Assembly: GCF_016545825.1 (NCBI RefSeq)
Contig: NC_052619.1
Span: 4,665,501 to 4,729,500 of the forward strand
Length of the DNA stretch: 64,000 nt
Direction of reading: 5' to 3'
From: Eucalyptus grandis
Lineage: Eukaryota; Streptophyta; Magnoliopsida; Myrtales; Myrtaceae
Shown: positions 58,761-64,000 of the stretch, piece by piece
How the letters are laid out: every line of letters begins with the position of its first letter
Numbering within the stretch: position 1 is the stretch's first letter
Notes under the pieces: model-generated
The model's database searches: none
The model's input: the letters and a program-made list of their open reading frames with translations, nothing else
Told to the model about the DNA's origin: nothing
Program-made: the position numbers and the translations under genes

Positions 58761-59149
58761 TAACATAGTCAATATACTAATTTTAGAAATTCTGAGATGT
58801 ATTTGTGATTATGGTACTATTATCTGACTATCCGTTAGTGTTTATGTTTTTCTTCATGAAGGAATATAGATTAGAAAATTTTCAATTCTTGTGGCAAGCA
58901 ATACTGTTATTCTATACAATTATAGATAGGGTGACTAATCAATGATCTTAGTAAATTCATGATGTACCTATTGTTCTATAGTCTATTAGTTCTAAGAATT
59001 AATAAGTCTAAGAATACTTGTGGTAAATTATGCTTTCAAACTATATAAGTAGATCCTGATAAATGTCCAATAGATAATAAATTCTCATGAGGACAAATTA
59101 CTATCTTTCAATCCTATTAGAAACTATTTGTAACAAGCTATTTTTCATA
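58761..59149. other. Intergenic, right array, with deletion junction
   Basis: Paralogous to 47451-47790 and then directly to 48680 onward; the junction is at the ATTACT near 59098. No gene is seen. Confidence 0.6.
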
Positions 59150-59481
59150 GAAAAATTACCTAACTAGTTTTAAACCTATTGTTCGGATGTCAATTCAGTA
59201 TTAAAATATCAATTTTACCAATTTAGTTCTAAATATTTGCGTAAAACTCCAATATAGTATATCTGGTCTATTTTCAACAGAAATCACAGACATGGTGGTC
59301 CAATTATCGCCAATCATTTTATGTGACATATCATCATGTTAGCTATTATTGGCGAAAATTGGCTGGAGGAACTATGTTAGAATTTTTCATAAAGTTTTAT
59401 GGCTAAATTAGCAAAATTGAAAAGTTTATAACTGAATTGGTATCGGCATAATAAATTTTAAATTGATTAGGTAATTTCCCC
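59150..59481. mobile_element. MITE, second copy
   Basis: Starts GAAAAATTACCTAACTAG and ends TTAGGTAATTTCCC, a clear inverted pair. Paralogous to 48728-49052. Confidence 0.6.
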
Positions 59482-60663
59482 GTAGTTTTCATCTCAAGCC
59501 AATCGCTTAACTTTGTTGAAGAGATAAAAGATAACGAATGTATTTTGCTACAATCTAATAGAAGGCTATTGGGTTTTAAAAAAACTGTAATAAAAGGAAT
59601 ATAGGAGAGCCTAAATCATTGACATTTCATTAGCAATGACTAATGAGGATTCACTCCATGATACATCACATTTTTCTAGCAATTCACATGGTATCATTAA
59701 AATTTTCAGTCGATAAATGTCAATCATCCCTTCAATAATCCAAGGACCTATAAGTATCGATAGAATGATCTAACAAAAGTGTCTCCGGAATCAAAATCTG
59801 CACGACTTATCATATTTACCATCCATTCAAACATATATCTTCATTCTCTTCATTTTCAACTGCTTTGCTTTGCTCTTGCGTCACTTGAATTTCATTTTTA
59901 GTCCAAATCACAACTCGCAGTGTCGGAAATCCACTCGACATCAACTTCTCCACCGGAGTTCAACTTTGAGTTTTTGTGTCGGCCACATGCTTGATAATGC
60001 AAACGGATTCGGATTTCGATTCTGTCCCGATAAGTCTTGTAATTTTTTTAAGAGCAATTATTGGTGACTTCTTACAAGTAATGTTCTTGTCAGATATAAA
60101 TTTTATATATATATATACGTAAGGGGTGTTTGATTAGTTAATGAAAAACTGAATATATGCAGTGGACTGGTAGGTTTTTGAAGGCCCCCATGATTGTGTC
60201 CCCTACACGACTGAGCAAGGACAAAGAGAGCCAAAATGCGATTAAAACACTTCAGTTGACTGAACAAGGAAACATCAAATCATTTATGCGATTAAAACAC
60301 TTCACTCGGGAAAGATAAGCCAAATATATCATTTATCATATGCAGAAGCATATGTGGTTGTCATTGTTTTCGCTTCTTCTTCTTGCCCTGAGAATAATGA
60401 AACTCGACCTCAACATTTTATAGGAACCGCAGAGAATGCGAATTCAGACAACCCATGTTTTTAATGGGTAAATCAAATGATACTTCATCGCTTAAAAATG
60501 CATATCCGTATTCAAATTCAACAGCTGCCTTCTCTTTTTCGTCATCATCTACGCAAGCCTTCAGATCCCAGTAAAGTATATAAAAGGAACAATGAACGCT
60601 CTATTCTTGCACCAAAAACTCAAAAAGAAAGAGAAAAAAAAGTTTCAGCATCAACCCTAAACC
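59482..60663. other. UGT5 upstream region
   Basis: Closely paralogous to the UGT4 upstream region. No gene is seen. Confidence 0.6.
60577..60586 (+). promoter_or_regulatory. UGT5 TATA box
   Basis: TATATAAAAG about 80 bp before the ATG, in the same place as in UGT4. Confidence 0.7.
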
Positions 60664-62067
60664 ATGGCTCCCCTCAATTATCTTGTAGTAGCATTCCCCG
60701 CCCAAGGCCTCATCAACCCGGCCCTCCAACTCGCCAAGCGTCTTCTACACACTGGCGCGCACGTCACCTTCGCTACTGCAGGGTCGGCTTACCACCGCAT
60801 GGCCAAGTCCGACCCACCTGAAGGTTTGTCCTTCGCCTCCTTCTCCGATGGGTCTGAGGAGGGGCTTAGGCCCGGGATTGACCTCGAGCAGTACATGGCC
60901 GACATTGTGCGGCTGGGTTCGGAAACTTTGAGAGACCTTGTCGTTACTAGCCTTAACGAAGGCTGCAAATTCGCATGCATATTTTATACCACAATCATTC
61001 CTTGGGTTGCTCAGGTGGCTTATTCTCTTCAAATCCCCTCTACGCTCGTTTGGGTTCAACCTGCCACCCTTCTTGATATATATTACTATTATTTCAATAG
61101 TTATGGTGATATTATCAGAAACCTAGGCAAGGATGATCCTTCGGCATCACTCCACCTACCGGGATTGCCGCCGTTAACTTCCCGAGACGTCCCCTCATTT
61201 TTCACACCCGAAAACCAATATGCTTTTTCTCTGCCGCTTATGCGAGTGCAGTTCGAAGTATTCAAGGAAGAGAAGAATCCAAGGGTACTCGTGAACACTT
61301 TCGATGCACTAGAGCCAAGGCCACTGAAAGTCATTGGCAACGTCACCATGTTTGGGATCGGCCCACTAATTCCTTCGGCATTTCTGGATGGACAAGATCC
61401 CTTGGACAAATCCTTCGGGGCAGATCTCTTCCGAGGTTCGAAAGACTACATCCAGTGGCTAGATACCAAGCCTGAAGGTTCGGTGATCTATGTATCATTC
61501 GGAAGCATCTCTGTGCTATCTAATGCTCAAAAGGAGGAGATGGCACGCGGCTTGCTAAGCACTAGCCATCCTTTCTTGTGGGTGATTAGGAAGGACAAAG
61601 AAGAGGAAGTAGGGGGACAGGAAGATCAGTTGAGCTGTATGGAGGAATTGGAGCAAAAGGGAATGATAGTGCCATGGTGCTCTCAAGTCGAGGTGCTGTC
61701 CCATGCTTCGGTAGGGTGTTTCGTGACTCATAGTGGTTGGAACTCAACCTTTGAGAGCTTGACTTGTGGGGTCCCAATGGTGGCATTCCCACAATGGGGT
61801 GACCAACAAACCAATGCCATGCTCATCGAGAATGAATGGAAGGTTGGGGTGAGGGTGAACACGAATGAGAGAGGCATAGTGGAAGGAGATGAGATCAAGA
61901 GGTGCTTGGAATTGGTGGTGGGAGATGGAGAGGAGGGAGAGGAAATTAGAAGGAATGCCAAGAAGTGGAAGGGTTTGGCAAGAGAAGCTGCCAAAGAAGG
62001 TGGGTCATCGGACAGGAATCTCAATGCATTCTTGGAGGAAATTCAAATGGAAGCAAATGGTTACTAA
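60664..62067 (+). CDS. UGT75-like UDP-glycosyltransferase (UGT5)
   Basis: The intronless 467-codon frame differs from UGT4 at about 37 residues, spread over the N-terminal acceptor-binding half (for example DINYYYFDGY to DIYYYYFNSY), with fewer changes in the PSPG box W338-Q381, which is identical to that of UGT4. This bias is what one expects if acceptor preference differs between the two. The catalytic-His motif is again PAQGLINP, with Leu16 (CTC). THSGWNS and the final GDQ are present. The acidic loop reads EEEVGGQEDQ in place of EEEVEEDEDQ. It is an intact member of the plus-strand clade; reaction and substrate are unproven. Confidence 0.96.
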   Translation: MAPLNYLVVAFPAQGLINPALQLAKRLLHTGAHVTFATAGSAYHRMAKSDPPEGLSFASFSDGSEEGLRPGIDLEQYMADIVRLGSETLRDLVVTSLNEGCKFACIFYTTIIPWVAQVAYSLQIPSTLVWVQPATLLDIYYYYFNSYGDIIRNLGKDDPSASLHLPGLPPLTSRDVPSFFTPENQYAFSLPLMRVQFEVFKEEKNPRVLVNTFDALEPRPLKVIGNVTMFGIGPLIPSAFLDGQDPLDKSFGADLFRGSKDYIQWLDTKPEGSVIYVSFGSISVLSNAQKEEMARGLLSTSHPFLWVIRKDKEEEVGGQEDQLSCMEELEQKGMIVPWCSQVEVLSHASVGCFVTHSGWNSTFESLTCGVPMVAFPQWGDQQTNAMLIENEWKVGVRVNTNERGIVEGDEIKRCLELVVGDGEEGEEIRRNAKKWKGLAREAAKEGGSSDRNLNAFLEEIQMEANGY

Positions 62068-62427
62068 AGTACTAGTACTTCACCTGTTATTCCTTCGCTT
62101 TCGTATTTCTATCTGATTTGATATTTGCAATAGCTAAGAGGAAACAAAGTTCATGTTACTGCAATTAGATAGACTCTCATGTATAACAACAATGAGAATG
62201 TTGCAATGATACAAGGTTGTCTATTTCATTTTGGAGCTTGATCTAGCCAGCAAGCTTGCTCTGTGTCGTACAGGTCAGATTGTGAGCTGATTTTGTCTCT
62301 ATTTTAAGAGCAACTATCACATGTGCCCAGTACATCACACCATGTTGGGTTTTGGACTGGAGCAGCCCATAATGGGCTTGACCCAAGCCCGACCCATGCA
62401 TGCGTGTAACAATAATGTACGCTTGAA
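62068..62427. other. UGT5 3' flank
   Basis: Paralogous to the UGT4 3' flank, including GGGCTTGACCCAAGCC. It contains the probable 3' UTR. Confidence 0.6.
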
Positions 62428-62654
62428 TTTTTTTTTTCTTTGATAACCGAGGATCTGCCTAAGTCCCCTTACGTGGTCACAAGGCCCTAGTAGCGCCTCG
62501 ATGGCACAAATGGCACATTCGGACCAACGTCAGTACATCGGGAGACTAACACAGGACCCCACCACCATGACCTCTCACTTACAATGCTAATACCATGGAT
62601 TTTGAACTCTCAACCTCGGCAATGAATGAGAGACTCTCATAGCTAGACAAGGCC
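62428..62654 (-). mobile_element. tRNA-derived SINE
   Basis: On the minus strand the element begins near GGCCTTGTCTAGCTATGAGAG (A-box-like), has GAGGTTGAGAGTTCAAAATC (a B-box variant) about 40 bp later, and ends in TTATCAAAGAAAAAAAAA. The size is about 225 bp. It is absent from the paralogous UGT4 flank. Target duplications were not resolved. Confidence 0.55.
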
Positions 62655-63170
62655 ATCGGAGGTCCCTACCCCATGCAATGGCTAATGTCACTTTGCTCTA
62701 AGCGCCTCGACCAAAAATTGGGCAAGCCTCAAAGGCCCACACTTGGGGCCAGTAAGGCCTCACCCTCACTTGAGGTTGGGAGGGTCAGCCACCCTTGCCC
62801 AAGGCCGATGACCTCCACCATCCCTCTTTGGCGATGGGCAATGGCAATGCCCCTCTGACAAGGGCCTTGCCCTTATTTTCCATTTCTAATTTGGTTTTTA
62901 AAATATAATTTTAGCTTTTTTAGCTTTTTAATTTAATTTAATTTAATTTTAGAGAAGAAAATATTAAAAAATTCCATGAAGAAAAGACAAAAAAAAATGC
63001 AACGTAGAAGATAAGTTGTAGAATAACTACAAAAAAAGTTATAATATTGCACTTAAAAGCTTAGCTGTATGTTGCAAGTACTCATTAAAAATATGATATA
63101 GATAACATTATTGAGCTAATAGCATGATCGTACCCCTTAAGACAAATTAAGGTCTAAAACATGTGCCAAA
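62655..63170. other. Intergenic, GC-rich relic then AT-rich
   Basis: 62655-62880 resembles a decayed foldback core and shares GGCGATGGGCAATGGCAA with about 53056. The rest is paralogous to 53100-53400. No gene is seen. Confidence 0.5.
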
Positions 63171-63357
63171 AATAAACAATCAAACAAATGATGCTCTGTA
63201 TAATTTTGGAAGATGTAAGCATTCTCAAGGAGAAATTAGTAAAAAACTATTAGCCAACCAAAAGGAATTAAAAGTGAACAAAAGATGTGTAGAAAACTCC
63301 TGATCCTGTGGATCAATCAGTCATCAATTTGCATTCCCCAAGCTACATCTACATGAT
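63171..63357 (-). other. Copy of the 47143 repeated frame, cut by an LTR
   Basis: Matches 47150-47330 and the other copies; ends at 63357 where an LTR begins. Confidence 0.6.
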
Positions 63358-64000
63358 TGTCGCAACCTTCTTGAAGGAGGTTAAGGGATTACTAAAAACA
63401 ATGCTTAGCATAGACTCTCCCAAGTCTTACCAATCACAACCTGGTTCTCAATTTATCTTACCTATCGAAGACGCCACAATCGATTTTGGGTCGATTAGAC
63501 ACCCACTAAAATGCAAGCGTTATTTTACTTCCACAAACCAAAAATTCATGAGTACAGGGATTTGGTACCTTTTTTCTTTATTTTGAAAATGTTTTGCATA
63601 ACTTTTGCTGATTTTTGTAATATCATGCCATCAACATATAAAATATGACTATGCAAACAACAAATGATAAAAGAACACCCAATGATCACGACCATGAATA
63701 AATAATAGAAAAGAATTCAATAAGTTGGACGTGCTAAAGAATGATCTTGTCCATTGCCGCAAGGTTTCTTATTTAAAGTTAACTAAGGAAGATTAGTTCG
63801 AACCAGAAGCACAATGTTGCGGGAAAAAGGATGCAGTAACAATGACCAACAGCAAATAACAGAGATGATGGCATAGTAGCAGCAGTGAATGGCAACAAAA
63901 CAGCGATGAACAACAGCGAACGGCAGTGAACAGCAGTAAATAAGAGTGAGCAGCAGTAAACAGCAGCAATGAATAGCAGAAATTGACAACGAAGAGCAAT
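63358..64000 (+). mobile_element. LTR of the solo-LTR family, left part
   Basis: Starts TGTCGCAACC like the element at 34179, then has GATTAGACACCC and GTACAGGGATTTGGTACC, matching the same positions of that copy. It runs out of the window, so solo or full-length cannot be decided. The last 170 bp are a loose AACAGCAGTGAA-type repeat. Confidence 0.7.

Overview
This is nuclear DNA from a dicot plant. The evidence is spliced, chloroplast-directed TIC22 coding sequence, intronless UDP-glycosyltransferase (UGT) genes of the plant UGT75 type, and many plant transposons (Ty1/copia, solo LTRs, LINE, SINEs, hAT, Mutator-like foldbacks). A woody rosid such as a myrtaceous tree would fit, but that is an impression and not shown by the sequence.

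The host genes are four intact UGT75-like genes, one large UGT pseudogene, one short UGT relic and one complete TIC22-like gene with seven exons. The order is psi-UGT1 (-, 1423-3464), UGT2 (-, 12066-13436), UGT3 (-, 31354-32724), TIC22 (+, 42701-45661), UGT4 (+, 50232-51635), UGT relic (+, about 52074-52246), UGT5 (+, 60664-62067). TIC22 therefore sits between a minus-strand UGT clade and a plus-strand UGT clade.

The left 42 kb is a tandem segmental array of three units. Each unit has a UGT, about 6 kb of shared spacer (containing an old foldback element and a dead gypsy gag fragment), and the TIC22 promoter with exon 1. In the first two units TIC22 is cut at the same base of exon 1 (11513 and 30805) and joined to the 3' flank of the next UGT. 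Only the third unit keeps a whole TIC22. The units differ by later insertions: a hAT with a nested SINE (unit 1), a copia element with near-identical LTRs and a Mutator-like element (unit 2), solo LTRs (units 2 and 3) and a LINE (unit 3). Empty sites in sister units define several insertions to the base.

The right 18 kb is a second, looser tandem array with UGT4 and UGT5, repeated copies of an unrecognised 95-codon relic, and several MITEs.

The main observation is that all four intact UGTs, and the readable N-terminus of the pseudogene, lack the catalytic histidine of plant UGTs (normally in a GHxNP context). It is Ala in the left clade and Leu in the right clade. The UDP-sugar binding PSPG box is otherwise complete in the four intact genes. 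A second point is that the truncated TIC22 promoters point at the 3' ends of UGT2 and UGT3, so they could produce antisense RNA across those genes. I saw no CRISPR, operon or prokaryotic system and no canonical tRNA or rRNA gene. All similarity statements are by eye from the sequence; no search or alignment program was run.
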